Below are positions 24,510 through 32,925 of a stretch of 40,541 nucleotides of DNA, piece after piece. The stretch is taken from positions 25,496 through 66,036 of the forward strand of contig JAEMSA010000003.1 in NCBI GenBank assembly GCA_016463095.1. The letters run 5' to 3'. The position numbers were made by a program, and so were the translations under genes. The notes beneath the pieces are model-generated. The model saw only the letters and a program-made list of their open reading frames with translations. It did no database searches and was not told the origin of the DNA. Every line of letters starts with the position of its first letter. The stretch's first letter is position 1. The DNA comes from Candidatus Nanopelagicales bacterium (GTDB lineage Bacteria > Actinomycetota > Actinomycetes > S36-B12 > UBA5976).

Positions 24510-25241
24510 ATGACAGGAAAAGTGTTCCAAAATGTTCCCACCAGCATTTCACTTGCTATTTGGGGAACCGCCTTCATGCAGGGCCGAGAGACCTTGGAAA
24601 GAGCAGTCGATTGCATCTCAGAGGCTCCCCGCACTGTTTCAACTTTATTGACCCAAGAATCTTTAGCAATTTTTTTGTCTAATTTAAGAATTGGTGGCAC
24701 GACTGCATTACGTTGTCATTTTCCAATTACCGGAGACATGGACTCCATAATTGGGACAGATGAATTTGTTGACGTTGCCCTTGAATCTGGTCACGTCATC
24801 ACCACCAGAGGTGGGATGGTGTTGGGAATTTACGAGGAAACAATTTACTGGGTTGCATCCCAAAGAATGAAAGAACCCGTTATGTTGAAAAATAATTGGC
24901 AAGATATGGATAAACAACTGAGTAATTTGCTGCATGAAACTAGTGAAGAAATTGAAGCTTTTGATTTAGTACATGGAAATCAGGAGGCACACGATTTTCT
25001 AATTGATTTGGAGCACGATATTACGATTCAGATTTATCCTGACGATCAACCTGACAGAGTTACTTTTCTGTTGGGCAGACTACTTAGAGTTTTGGCCATA
25101 ACAGAATTTGCCATAGAAAATCAAATTGATTCATTTAGCGCCACTAAGCAATCTATGTGGTCAACTCCGATAGTTGACTTAAACAAGACGTGTCGAAAAG
25201 GTTTATCAGCAGTTGTTAATTACGCACTAACAACAAATTAA
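24510..25241 (+). CDS. Conserved-looking hypothetical protein (243 aa)
   Basis: I do not recognise this family. The frame is long, uninterrupted and starts with an ATG at a leaderless promoter position, so it is probably real. The product is soluble-looking, with no signal peptide or long hydrophobic helix. The N-terminal third contains TSISLAIWGTAFMQGRETLERAV and FLSNLRIGGTTALRCHFPITGD. The middle has VALESGHVITTRGGMVLGIYEE, and the C-terminal half is acidic and helical (TSEEIEAFDLVHGN...HDFLIDLEHD). The last 40 residues include SMWSTPIVDLNKTCRKGL. It is divergent from the Nudix-like gene and its stop abuts that of fabI. No motif indicates an enzyme class. Confidence 0.7.
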   Translation: MTGKVFQNVPTSISLAIWGTAFMQGRETLERAVDCISEAPRTVSTLLTQESLAIFLSNLRIGGTTALRCHFPITGDMDSIIGTDEFVDVALESGHVITTRGGMVLGIYEETIYWVASQRMKEPVMLKNNWQDMDKQLSNLLHETSEEIEAFDLVHGNQEAHDFLIDLEHDITIQIYPDDQPDRVTFLLGRLLRVLAITEFAIENQIDSFSATKQSMWSTPIVDLNKTCRKGLSAVVNYALTTN

Positions 25242-26009
25242 TTAAGCACCCATGGAATGGTAGCCACCATCAACATGAATTATTTCACCCGATGTGGCTG
25301 GAAACCAGTCTGAAAGTAAAGCCACAACAGCTTTAGCAGATGGCACTGGATCAGAAATCTTCCAACCTAAGGGAGATCTAGCTGCCCATGCCTCTTCAAA
25401 TTTTTCAAATCCAGGAATATGTTTTGCCGCAACAGTATTAAGTGGTCCTGCTGCAATTAAATTTACTCGAATATTTTTTGGTCCCAGATGTCTTGCTAAA
25501 TATCTTGAAGTTGATTCAAGTGCTGCTTTAGCAACTCCCATCCAGTCATATTGTGGCCAAGAAACAGTTGCGTCAAAATCAAGTCCCACAATGCTGCCAC
25601 CATCTGGCATTAGTTCAATGCAAGCCATTGAAAGTGATTTAAATGAATAGGCTGAAACTTGTAAAGCAGTTGCCACATCTGGCCATTCGGTGCTAAGAAA
25701 GTTTCCGCCCAGAGCTGATTGCGGTGCAAAACCAATTGCATGAACAACACCATCAAGTGTTGGAGAATGTTTTTTTATTTCTGCCGCTAAATTTGACAGA
25801 TTTTCTTCACTGGTGACATCTAATTCCAAAATTTTAGCTGGGTGTGGCAATCTGGCGTTTGCTCGCTCAGTTGCGCCCATGGCGCGACCAAAGGAGCTTA
25901 TTAAAACAGTGCCACCTTCTTCTTGAATAATTTTTGCTACAGAAAAAGCAATCGAATGATCTGTTAGGACTCCCGTTACCAGAATTGTTTTACCCTGCAT
26001 TATTCCCAT
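25242..26009 (-). CDS. fabI: Enoyl-[acyl-carrier-protein] reductase (NADH), FabI/InhA type
   Basis: FabI performs the last reduction of each fatty acid elongation round. The 255-residue product starts QGKTILVTGVLTDHSIAFSVA, the glycine-poor nucleotide loop typical of InhA/FabI. It has the catalytic Y-x6-K in YDWMGVAKAALESTSRYLA, then NLIAAGPLNTVAAKHI and the C-terminal GEIIHVDGGYHSMGA. Continuation with VSWPQYDWMG supports InhA-like proteins of Actinobacteria. It follows fabG by three bases, the same fabG-inhA order as in mycobacteria. The ATG at 26009 matches the length of homologues. Its stop abuts that of the hypothetical gene on the opposite strand. Confidence 0.94.
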   Translation of the reverse strand: MGIMQGKTILVTGVLTDHSIAFSVAKIIQEEGGTVLISSFGRAMGATERANARLPHPAKILELDVTSEENLSNLAAEIKKHSPTLDGVVHAIGFAPQSALGGNFLSTEWPDVATALQVSAYSFKSLSMACIELMPDGGSIVGLDFDATVSWPQYDWMGVAKAALESTSRYLARHLGPKNIRVNLIAAGPLNTVAAKHIPGFEKFEEAWAARSPLGWKISDPVPSAKAVVALLSDWFPATSGEIIHVDGGYHSMGA

Positions 26010-26012
26010 TTT

Positions 26013-26723
26013 TTAATGTCCCATTCCTAATCCGCCATCAACTGGAATTACTGCACCAGTTATGTAAGAAGCATCATCTGATGCTAAAAATCTAACTACT
26101 CCTGCTATTTCACTTGCACTTGCAGTTCTACCTAAAGGTGTGTTTGCCGTGATCATTTCTTTACGTTCTGGCTCTAAGTCGCTGGTCATATCAGTATCAA
26201 CATATCCAGGTGCCACAACATTTACTGTCACACCTCTACTACCTACTTCGCGTGCTAAAGATCTAGCGGCACCAATTAATCCTGCTTTTGTGCTGGCATA
26301 AACCATTTGTCCAGGAGAACCTAAAAGTCCTACAACTGATCCTATAAAAATTATTCTTCCTTTTCTGTTTTTCATCATAGTTTTAACACTTCTTCGAGCA
26401 ACTCTCAAAGAACCCATCAAGTTAGTGTTAATGATGCTTTCCATATCCACATCTTCTAATCTCATAGCCAATGAGTCTTTGTTTGTTCCAGCATTGATTA
26501 CAACAACTTCTAAAGGACCTAGATTTTTTTCTATTTCATCAATTGCATTGTCGATACTTTTACTGTCCGTGACATCGGCTTTAACCATGTAGAAATCACC
26601 GGTTGGTTTATTTTCGCGATATGAAATTGCTACTTTGAATCCATCTAAGGCAAATCTTTGCGCAATTGCAAGACCAATGCCTCTATTGCCCCCAGTTACA
26701 AAAACTACTCCGTTTGCAGACAT
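26013..26723 (-). CDS. fabG: 3-oxoacyl-[acyl-carrier-protein] reductase
   Basis: FabG reduces beta-ketoacyl-ACP with NADPH in type II fatty acid synthesis. The 236-residue short-chain dehydrogenase has the cofactor loop FVTGGNRGIGLAIA, the NAGTNKD motif, the catalytic serine in IIFIGSVVG, and Y-x3-K in MVYASTKAGLIGAA. The C-terminus SYITGAVIPVDGGLGMGH is typical. It precedes fabI by three bases. The upstream sequence holds TAAGTT seven bases before the ATG and AAGAGG one base before it. A leaderless transcript therefore seems more likely than a Shine-Dalgarno start. Confidence 0.94.
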   Translation of the reverse strand: MSANGVVFVTGGNRGIGLAIAQRFALDGFKVAISYRENKPTGDFYMVKADVTDSKSIDNAIDEIEKNLGPLEVVVINAGTNKDSLAMRLEDVDMESIINTNLMGSLRVARRSVKTMMKNRKGRIIFIGSVVGLLGSPGQMVYASTKAGLIGAARSLAREVGSRGVTVNVVAPGYVDTDMTSDLEPERKEMITANTPLGRTASASEIAGVVRFLASDDASYITGAVIPVDGGLGMGH

Positions 26724-26730
26724 GCCTCTT

Positions 26731-26736
26731 AACTTA
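26731..26736 (-). promoter_or_regulatory. Candidate -10 element (TAAGTT) of fabG-fabI
   Basis: On the minus strand TAAGTT is followed by seven bases and then the fabG ATG at 26723. The distance fits transcription beginning at the start codon, as proposed for three other genes here. Confidence 0.35.
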
Positions 26737-26846
26737 CCTCGTGGAGCCCGAAATAATGGCTGCTAGCCTACTCGTGGGGCATTTAGAATCGCGAAGTACC
26801 AAAACTTGGCGTAGCGTTGAGATTAATAGGAAGGCAATTAGACCTT

Positions 26847-27137
26847 ATGAGTAATCAAGAAGAGCCCCCAGTTTACGCCATTACAAATGCAGCTATGGGC
26901 TTGAGTTTTGATCAAGCAGGTAGGAAAAAGCGTTATTTGATTTCCATGAGTTTAAGAACTATTTGTTTTGTGGGAGCCATATTTGCGCAAGGTAATCTTC
27001 GTTGGGTGTTAATTTTTGGAGCGATATTTCTGCCCTACATCGCGGTGGTAATTGCCAATGCTGGTCGGGAAAACTATTTTTTTACCGGCAAAAATGCCGA
27101 ATCTCCAACTAAAGCCATTGATTCGGGCTCAAACTAA
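26847..27137 (+). CDS. DUF3099 family membrane protein
   Basis: The product of about 96 residues fits DUF3099, small actinobacterial membrane proteins of unknown function. An N-terminal hydrophilic part with VYAITNAAMGLSFDQAGRKKRYLI precedes two hydrophobic helices (SLRTICFVGAIFAQ and WVLIFGAIFLPYIAVVIAN). A polar tail follows. The ATG at 26847 was preferred; a TTG at 26817 in the same frame would add ten residues. SURF1 follows after 32 bases, so the two may be co-transcribed. Confidence 0.8.
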   Translation: MSNQEEPPVYAITNAAMGLSFDQAGRKKRYLISMSLRTICFVGAIFAQGNLRWVLIFGAIFLPYIAVVIANAGRENYFFTGKNAESPTKAIDSGSN

Positions 27138-27169
27138 TTACGAAGTGGAAGTAGTCTTACAGCAAGCTC

Positions 27170-27868
27170 ATGTTTAAAAATTTGCTACGACCACGCTGGA
27201 TCATCTTGACTTTCTTGCTTGCCATCCTAATTTATCTGTTTATAGAACTTTCTGGATGGCAGTTTGATCGGTACCACCAAAGAATTGATCGAAATAAAGA
27301 TTTTGTTACTGCCATAGGTGGTTCCCCTGTGTCGATTGACAATGTCTCACAAATGGATAACTTAAAACAGTGGGGCAAGGTCTCGTTGTCAGGAGAATAC
27401 CTTGACGCTGAATCGAAATTAGTAAGGAAAAGATATCTAAAAAATAGTTTAGGCTTCTGGGTTTTAACGCCTTTTCGACTAGCGAATAATGAGATCGTAT
27501 TGGTTAATCGAGGTTGGATACCTTCAGCCAATTCCTCTAAATCTGAGATTTCAATTCCTATGAGTCCAACACAGCAAGTATTATTAGAAGGTTATTTGCA
27601 ACCAATGGAAAAATTTAAAGAAAATCCTGCTGATTTACCTTCTAATCAAATTAATGATATCAACGTAGAAAAATTTAAAATCAATATTTATCCAAATTTT
27701 TATGTTCAAGTGAGCAAATCTAGCCCAGCAGAAAAAGACATAGGAATAATTTATTTACCAGAGGTTTCTAACGGTCCACATCTAAGCTATGCGATTCAAT
27801 GGATACTTTTTGCATTATTACTTCCCATTGGTTGGTATGTACTATTGAAGAATGAAGATAAAAACTAA
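27170..27868 (+). CDS. SURF1-family cytochrome oxidase assembly protein
   Basis: SURF1 assists insertion of heme a into cytochrome c oxidase. The 232-residue product has the family topology: an N-terminal membrane helix (WIILTFLLAILIYLFIELSGWQ), a large extracytoplasmic domain, and a second helix at the C-terminus (SYAIQWILFALLLPIGWYVLL). Family markers include GWQFDRYHQRIDRN, GFWVLTPFRL and VLVNRGWIP. The conserved histidine just before the last helix (NGPHLSYAIQW) is present. The heme A synthesis genes ctaA and ctaB lie about 9-11 kb downstream in the window. Its stop shares CTAA with the convergent ABC exporter gene. Confidence 0.9.
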   Translation: MFKNLLRPRWIILTFLLAILIYLFIELSGWQFDRYHQRIDRNKDFVTAIGGSPVSIDNVSQMDNLKQWGKVSLSGEYLDAESKLVRKRYLKNSLGFWVLTPFRLANNEIVLVNRGWIPSANSSKSEISIPMSPTQQVLLEGYLQPMEKFKENPADLPSNQINDINVEKFKINIYPNFYVQVSKSSPAEKDIGIIYLPEVSNGPHLSYAIQWILFALLLPIGWYVLLKNEDKN

Positions 27869-29730
27869 ACAGCGAATTGTTGATTGTAGAGATCTGAATA
27901 TACTTCGTTAGTCTTGAGTAATTCGTTATGATTTCCTATTGCAATCAATTTTCCTTCTTTTATCACAGCTATTTGTTCGGCATTAATAATAGTAGAAAGT
28001 CTATGTGCGATCACTACTGAGGTTCTTCCTTGCAAAACAGTGGCTAGTGCCACCTGAACAGCAGCCTCATTTTCATTATCTAAATGGGCAGTTGCTTCAT
28101 CGAGAATTACTACACGGGGTTGTTTTAAGAAAACTCTTGCGATAGCAATTCTTTGTTTCTCTCCGCCACTTAATCTATATCCACGATCGCCAACAACAGT
28201 ATCTAATTTATCGGGTAAAGATTTCACAAAGTCTGCTATTTGCGCACTGGTTAGAGCACTCCAAATATCTTCTTCACTGGCATCTTTTTTTGCATAAAGC
28301 AAATTATTTTTTATTGTGTCGTGAAATAAGTGTGAATCTTGTGTTACCACACCAATATCCTTTTTAATATCAATTCGCAATACATTTTTAATGTCAGAAT
28401 TTCCAACCGTAACTTGCCCTTCTATTGGGTCATAGAGTCGAGCTATCAACTGGGAAATTGTTGTCTTGCCACTCCCACTTGGACCTACTAACGCCAACAT
28501 TGTGCCCGAAGCAACTTTGAAAGATATGTTATTTAAAACAGTGTTCTTGGTGTCGTTTTCAAGTTTTCCATCACTGGCAAGTTCTAGTGATTCCAACCCA
28601 ACATCAGCCCTTGACGGGTAATGAAACGAAACATTTTTGAATTCAATATCAAGGGGTCCTTCGACAAATTTTTGTGGTGTTAGCGAATCTTTAACAAGTG
28701 GTTGCAAGTCGAGAACTTCAAAGACTCTTTCAAAAGAAACAAGTGCTGTCATGATGTCTACTCGAACATTTGAAAGTGAAGTCAAAGGTCCATATAGTCT
28801 GGCCAGCAGTGCGGTGAGTGCTAAAAGTGTTCCCAAAGTTAATACACCTGAAATTACTAGTGATCCCCCAAATCCATAAACAATTGCTGTGGCGATGGTT
28901 GCTACCGTTGTTAACGCCACAAAGAAAACCATGTTCGTCATGGCAATACGTACACCAATATCTTTTACTCGCGATGCTTTTTTAAAAAAACTACTTCCTT
29001 CTACTATTGGATCTCCAAAGAGTTTCACCAATAATGCTCCCGAAACGTTAAATCTTTCTGTCATGGTTTGACTCATTTCAGCATTCAAAGTCATTTGTTC
29101 CCTGGACAATGATTGAACTCTTTTACCCATCCATTTAGCTGGAATTAAGAAGACCGGTAACAAAATCAATGATGTCAAAGTTATTTGCCAAGAAAGAATA
29201 ATCATTGTGCTTAAAACAATAATTAGACTTATGCCGTTTGAAATAATTCCACTCAGTGTTGAAGTAAAAGCTTGTTGGGCACCAATTACGTCACCATTAA
29301 CTCTGGAAATTAGAGAACCAGTTTGGGTTCTAGTAAAGAAGGCAATCGGTTGGGCTTGTACATGATTAAAAACCTGAGTTCGTAGCGTCAGAATTAATCC
29401 TTCTCCGATTCTGGAGCTATATAAACGGCCTATGATGCTCAAACCAGCTGAAAGTATTGCTAAGACTCCTACATAAATTGCGGTTGTTATCACAATGTTT
29501 TTGTTGCCAGCTGTGATGCCATCATCGATTATTCTTTTGAAAAGTAAAGGTTGAGCAACCACCAGGAAAGCATCGATAACCACAATTACGATGAGCAGTA
29601 AAATATCTTTTTTTAAAGGTGCCGCATATTCCAGAACTCTATTTACAGTTCCATTTCGAATACCACGTTTTTTAACACTCGAATCTCGAGTAAGAGACCG
29701 ATAAGTTTCCCAGATTTGCATTTGACTCAT
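27865..29730 (-). CDS. ABC exporter, fused permease and ATPase
   Basis: The 621-residue half-transporter has an N-terminal six-helix permease (KKDILLLIVIVVIDAFLVVA onward) with coupling regions, followed by an ATPase. The ATPase shows Walker A GPSGSGKTT, Q-loop DIGVVTQDSHLFHD, signature LSGGEKQRIAIARV, Walker B RVVILDEATAHLD and the H-loop VIAHRLSTI. This architecture is that of MsbA/MdlB-type exporters, which function as dimers and move lipids or drugs out. The substrate is unknown. It follows sufT by 34 bases on the same strand and could be a distal member of the SUF operon, which would be unusual. Confidence 0.92.
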   Translation of the reverse strand: MSQMQIWETYRSLTRDSSVKKRGIRNGTVNRVLEYAAPLKKDILLLIVIVVIDAFLVVAQPLLFKRIIDDGITAGNKNIVITTAIYVGVLAILSAGLSIIGRLYSSRIGEGLILTLRTQVFNHVQAQPIAFFTRTQTGSLISRVNGDVIGAQQAFTSTLSGIISNGISLIIVLSTMIILSWQITLTSLILLPVFLIPAKWMGKRVQSLSREQMTLNAEMSQTMTERFNVSGALLVKLFGDPIVEGSSFFKKASRVKDIGVRIAMTNMVFFVALTTVATIATAIVYGFGGSLVISGVLTLGTLLALTALLARLYGPLTSLSNVRVDIMTALVSFERVFEVLDLQPLVKDSLTPQKFVEGPLDIEFKNVSFHYPSRADVGLESLELASDGKLENDTKNTVLNNISFKVASGTMLALVGPSGSGKTTISQLIARLYDPIEGQVTVGNSDIKNVLRIDIKKDIGVVTQDSHLFHDTIKNNLLYAKKDASEEDIWSALTSAQIADFVKSLPDKLDTVVGDRGYRLSGGEKQRIAIARVFLKQPRVVILDEATAHLDNENEAAVQVALATVLQGRTSVVIAHRLSTIINAEQIAVIKEGKLIAIGNHNELLKTNEVYSDLYNQQFAV

Positions 29731-29764
29731 TTGATAACAAGTCTAGTCTTACTAAATTTAATGA

Positions 29765-30088
29765 TTAAAGGTTGAATCCCAATGCCCTGAGCATTTGACG
29801 ACCTTCATCTGTAATTTTGTCTGGTCCCCAAGGTGGCATCCATACCCAATTAATCTTGAATTCAGTAACAATTCCATTAAGTGCAGCTTTTGTTTGATCT
29901 TCAATTACATCAGTCAAAGGACATGCAGCAGATGTTAATGTCATGTCAATAATTGCTGAACCATCATCTTTTACTTCCACGCCATAAATTAGTCCTAGAT
30001 CGACAACATTTATTCCTAATTCAGGATCTACTACATCATGTAATGCTTCAAACACATTTTCAGATGAGGCTTTGGTATCAGTTGACAT
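29765..30088 (-). CDS. sufT: SufT/MIP18-type Fe-S cluster assembly factor (DUF59)
   Basis: The 107-residue product has the DUF59 pattern: VVDPELGINVVDLGLIYGVEV, followed by MTLTSAACPLTDVIEDQ with the conserved cysteine. The C-terminus WVWMPPWGPDKITDEGRQMLRALGF is also typical. These proteins help mature Fe-S enzymes and are often the last gene in actinobacterial SUF operons. Its start codon shares one base with the sufU stop (TAATG), indicating translational coupling. The length is normal. The exact role relative to SufU is not established. Confidence 0.9.
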   Translation of the reverse strand: MSTDTKASSENVFEALHDVVDPELGINVVDLGLIYGVEVKDDGSAIIDMTLTSAACPLTDVIEDQTKAALNGIVTEFKINWVWMPPWGPDKITDEGRQMLRALGFNL

Positions 30089-30534
30089 TATTTATCTCCA
30101 TTTGCTCTAATAATTGCATCTTTAGCTGCCATCCATGACAACAGGGCACACTTTATTCTGGCTGGATATTGCGCTACCCCGATCATAGAAATTCCATCTC
30201 CTAAAATATCTTCATTCGGTTCAAAAATGCCTTTACTTTGCATCATGGCTAAAAATTCATTGCTTGCTTTATCAAAGTCTTCGGTTGATTTGCCATCAAC
30301 TTGCTCAAACATAATGCTGGCAGAGGCTTGACTGATTGAACAGCCGGTGGAATCATATGAAACCTTATGGATTGTTTTGCCATCCTCACTAAGTAAAACT
30401 CTTACCGTGATTTCATCACCACAAGTGGGATTAACATGGTGAGCTTCTCCCCCGAACGGACTTTGTAATCCTTTTCCTCGAGGAGACTTATAGTGATCAA
30501 GAATTACTTCTTGATACATATTAGATAATTGCAT
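30088..30534 (-). CDS. sufU: SufU zinc-dependent sulfurtransferase
   Basis: SufU accepts persulfide sulfur from SufS and passes it to the SufBCD scaffold. The 148-residue product has the three conserved cysteine segments: NPTCGDEITV, STGCSISQASASIMFEQV and ARIKCALLSWMAAKDAI. The aspartate in CGDE is the fourth zinc ligand. The N-terminus MYQEVILDHYKSPRGKG is typical. It replaces SufE, as in Gram-positive bacteria generally. The start shares one base with the sufS stop and the end shares one with the sufT start. Confidence 0.94.
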   Translation of the reverse strand: MQLSNMYQEVILDHYKSPRGKGLQSPFGGEAHHVNPTCGDEITVRVLLSEDGKTIHKVSYDSTGCSISQASASIMFEQVDGKSTEDFDKASNEFLAMMQSKGIFEPNEDILGDGISMIGVAQYPARIKCALLSWMAAKDAIIRANGDK

Positions 30535-31829
30535 TATTTACTTCCAAAGAATCTAAACACTTCATCTATACCTTCTAGTAACGTTTGAATATCTGAATCA
30601 TCATTATAGATATAGGTACTTGCTCTTGTGGTTGATTGCACTTTTAATTTATCCATAATCGGTCTAGCACAATGATTTCCCACACGAACAGCTATTCCCA
30701 TATCGTCTAAAACTTGACCAACGTCATGGGGATGCAAACCATTTAATGCAAAGGAAACGGTACTGCCTCGATCTTGATCATCTGTTGGTCCATAAATTGT
30801 TACACCTTCAATATTTTTCAAACCATCAACCATCAATTTTGTTAAATGTCTTTCGTGATCATGAATATTTTCCATACCAATTTTTTGTAAGTATTCAACT
30901 GCTGCTCCAAGCCCAACAGCTTCAGCAGCCGGTGGAGTTCCTGCTTCAAATTTCTTTGGCGCTTTTGTGAAGGTAGATTTTTGCATTGAAACAGTTTCGA
31001 TCATTGATCCACCACTAATAAAAGGTGGCATTATTTCTAATAATTCTTCTGTTGCTGCTAATAAGCCAATTCCTAATGGGCCCAACATTTTGTGCCCTGA
31101 CCAAGCAATTGCGTCAGCTCCTAATTTCGAAAAATCAACAGGCATGTGAGGAACAGATTGACATGCATCAATAAAGAAGAACGCTCCAACAGATTTTGCG
31201 GCTTTTCCAACAAGTTCAATATCTGTAATTGAGCCCAGCACATTACTCATGTGTGAAACAGAAATTATTTTAGTTTTTGGACTTATTAAGGAATCCATCT
31301 TTGAGTAATCAAGTAAACCTTGATCCGTTATTGGAATCCACTTTAAAACTGCACCAGTTTTCAAACATAATTCTTGCCATGGCACAAGATTTGCATGATG
31401 TTCTAGTTCTGAAACTAGAATTTCATCGCCTGGGTTTAAGATTAATCTTTTATCAACTTCTGCTCCATATTTTGCTTTCAACGTTGCATTAAGAAATGAA
31501 TATGACAATAGATTTATAGATTCAGTTGCGTTTTTGGTGAATACCAATTGTTCCGACTTTATGTTTACAAAATTCGCAATTACTTCTCTGGCGTGCTCAT
31601 GGGCATCAGTTGCTAATTCAGCTAAATAATATGCTCCACGATGAACTCCTGAATTTATGGTTTCATAAAAATTATTTTGGGCATCAATAACTACTTGTGG
31701 TTTTTGTGAGGTAGCAGCACTGTCTAAGTAAATTAATTTGCGATTATTTCTAACTTCTCGAGACAGGATTGGAAAATCAAGTTGGATTTTTTTAATGTCC
31801 AACTTGATTTTTGAATCCGTGGTTGTCAT
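30534..31829 (-). CDS. sufS: Cysteine desulfurase SufS
   Basis: SufS is the PLP enzyme that takes sulfur from cysteine as enzyme-bound persulfide. The 431-residue product has YLDSAATSQKP near the N-terminus, then SELEHHANLVPWQEL. The PLP lysine lies in AIAWSGHKMLGPLGIG and the active-site cysteine in RVGNHCARPIM. The sequence fits group II desulfurases. The start overlaps sufC by four bases. SufU follows with a one-base overlap. All catalytic residues are visible. Confidence 0.95.
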   Translation of the reverse strand: MTTTDSKIKLDIKKIQLDFPILSREVRNNRKLIYLDSAATSQKPQVVIDAQNNFYETINSGVHRGAYYLAELATDAHEHAREVIANFVNIKSEQLVFTKNATESINLLSYSFLNATLKAKYGAEVDKRLILNPGDEILVSELEHHANLVPWQELCLKTGAVLKWIPITDQGLLDYSKMDSLISPKTKIISVSHMSNVLGSITDIELVGKAAKSVGAFFFIDACQSVPHMPVDFSKLGADAIAWSGHKMLGPLGIGLLAATEELLEIMPPFISGGSMIETVSMQKSTFTKAPKKFEAGTPPAAEAVGLGAAVEYLQKIGMENIHDHERHLTKLMVDGLKNIEGVTIYGPTDDQDRGSTVSFALNGLHPHDVGQVLDDMGIAVRVGNHCARPIMDKLKVQSTTRASTYIYNDDSDIQTLLEGIDEVFRFFGSK

Positions 31830-32590
31830 GCCCCTGCTGTCGCTTTAGAGAACTTGACGTAACCGTTTGCTTCTAGTTCTTCAGCTAATTCTTGTCCACC
31901 AGTTGCCACAACACGTCCATCAACAAAGACGCTTACCTTGTCAGGTTTTACGTAGCGAAGAATTCTGGTGTAATGCGTGATCAATAGCACACCTGTGTTA
32001 TTTCTTTCCACAGTTCTATTAATTCCTTCTGAAACAATTCTTAAAGCATCTACGTCAAGTCCAGAATCGGTTTCATCCAAAATTGCAATTTTTGGTTTCA
32101 TGAGTTCTAGTTGCAAGATTTCATGGCGTTTCTTTTCTCCACCAGAAAATCCTTCATTAACATTTCTTTCTGAAAATGCTTGGTCCATGCCAATTTCTTT
32201 CATAGCTGCGTTCATTTCCTTGATCCACTCACGAAGCTTTGGTGCTTCGCCACGCAATGCGGTAAGAGATGATCGTAAGAAGTTACTTACTGAAACTCCA
32301 GGAATTTCAACTGGATATTGCATTGCTAAAAATAGGCCAGCTTTTGCTCTTTCATCAACTGACATGTCCAAAACATCAGCACCGTCTAGTGTTACTGAAC
32401 CAGATGGGATTGTGTATTTGGGATGACCGGCAACTGCATAAGCCAAAGTAGATTTACCAGAACCATTAGGTCCCATGATGGCGTGAGTTTGACCTGAGGT
32501 GATTGTTAAATCAACACCACGCAAAATTTCTTTAATTCCATCGTCTGTTTCAACGGTTACGTGTAAATCCTTGATAACTAATTCAGACAT
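31826..32590 (-). CDS. sufC: Fe-S cluster assembly ATPase SufC
   Basis: SufC is the ABC-type ATPase of the SufBCD scaffold. The 254-residue product has Walker A MGPNGSGKSTLAYAV, signature region FSGGEKKRHEILQLEL and Walker B KIAILDETDSGLDVDAL. The FSGGEKKR wording is diagnostic of SufC rather than of transport ATPases. The ATG is preceded by AGAGGAAAAT, a plausible ribosome binding site. It lies 14 bases after the Rieske gene and overlaps sufS by four bases. Confidence 0.95.
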   Translation of the reverse strand: MSELVIKDLHVTVETDDGIKEILRGVDLTITSGQTHAIMGPNGSGKSTLAYAVAGHPKYTIPSGSVTLDGADVLDMSVDERAKAGLFLAMQYPVEIPGVSVSNFLRSSLTALRGEAPKLREWIKEMNAAMKEIGMDQAFSERNVNEGFSGGEKKRHEILQLELMKPKIAILDETDSGLDVDALRIVSEGINRTVERNNTGVLLITHYTRILRYVKPDKVSVFVDGRVVATGGQELAEELEANGYVKFSKATAGA

Positions 32591-32604
32591 ATTTTCCTCT
32601 TTTT

Positions 32605-32925
32605 TTATATTCCGACTGAGACAACGGCATTGTCGCCATCGCCTACTACTTGTACTTCAAAAACATCAATTGCACTTGTTGCTGGTGGAGTTTTTGGCAC
32701 ACCAGTTTCTAAATTGAATTCTGAGCCGTGAAGAAAGCATTCGATTCCATCATCAGTCACAGTTCCTTCGCTCAAAGAAACAGCACTGTGAGAACATGCA
32801 TCATCAACAGCATGAAATCCATTTTTGTTTCTTATTAAGCAAATAGTTTCACCATTTAGATCAATTGCTTTGGCACTTCCTAATTGAAAATCAGAAACTT
32901 TTCCTACTGGTGTCCAAGTAGTCAT
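32605..32925 (-). CDS. Rieske-type [2Fe-2S] ferredoxin in the SUF operon
   Basis: The 106-residue product has the Rieske ligand pattern C-x-H ... C-x2-H, seen as DACSHSAVSLSEG and IECFLHGSEFNLETG. It resembles the small ferredoxin subunits of dioxygenases and NirD, which carry electrons in the cytoplasm. In actinobacteria a gene of this kind is regularly found between sufD and sufC. It may supply electrons for cluster assembly, though this is an inference from position. The start overlaps the sufD stop by four bases. Confidence 0.92.
   Translation of the reverse strand: MTTWTPVGKVSDFQLGSAKAIDLNGETICLIRNKNGFHAVDDACSHSAVSLSEGTVTDDGIECFLHGSEFNLETGVPKTPPATSAIDVFEVQVVGDGDNAVVSVGI

Noticed and set aside
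31977-32426. Open frame of 149 codons on the plus strand
   Set aside because: It lies wholly antisense to sufC, whose product is strongly conserved, and its own translation resembles no protein.
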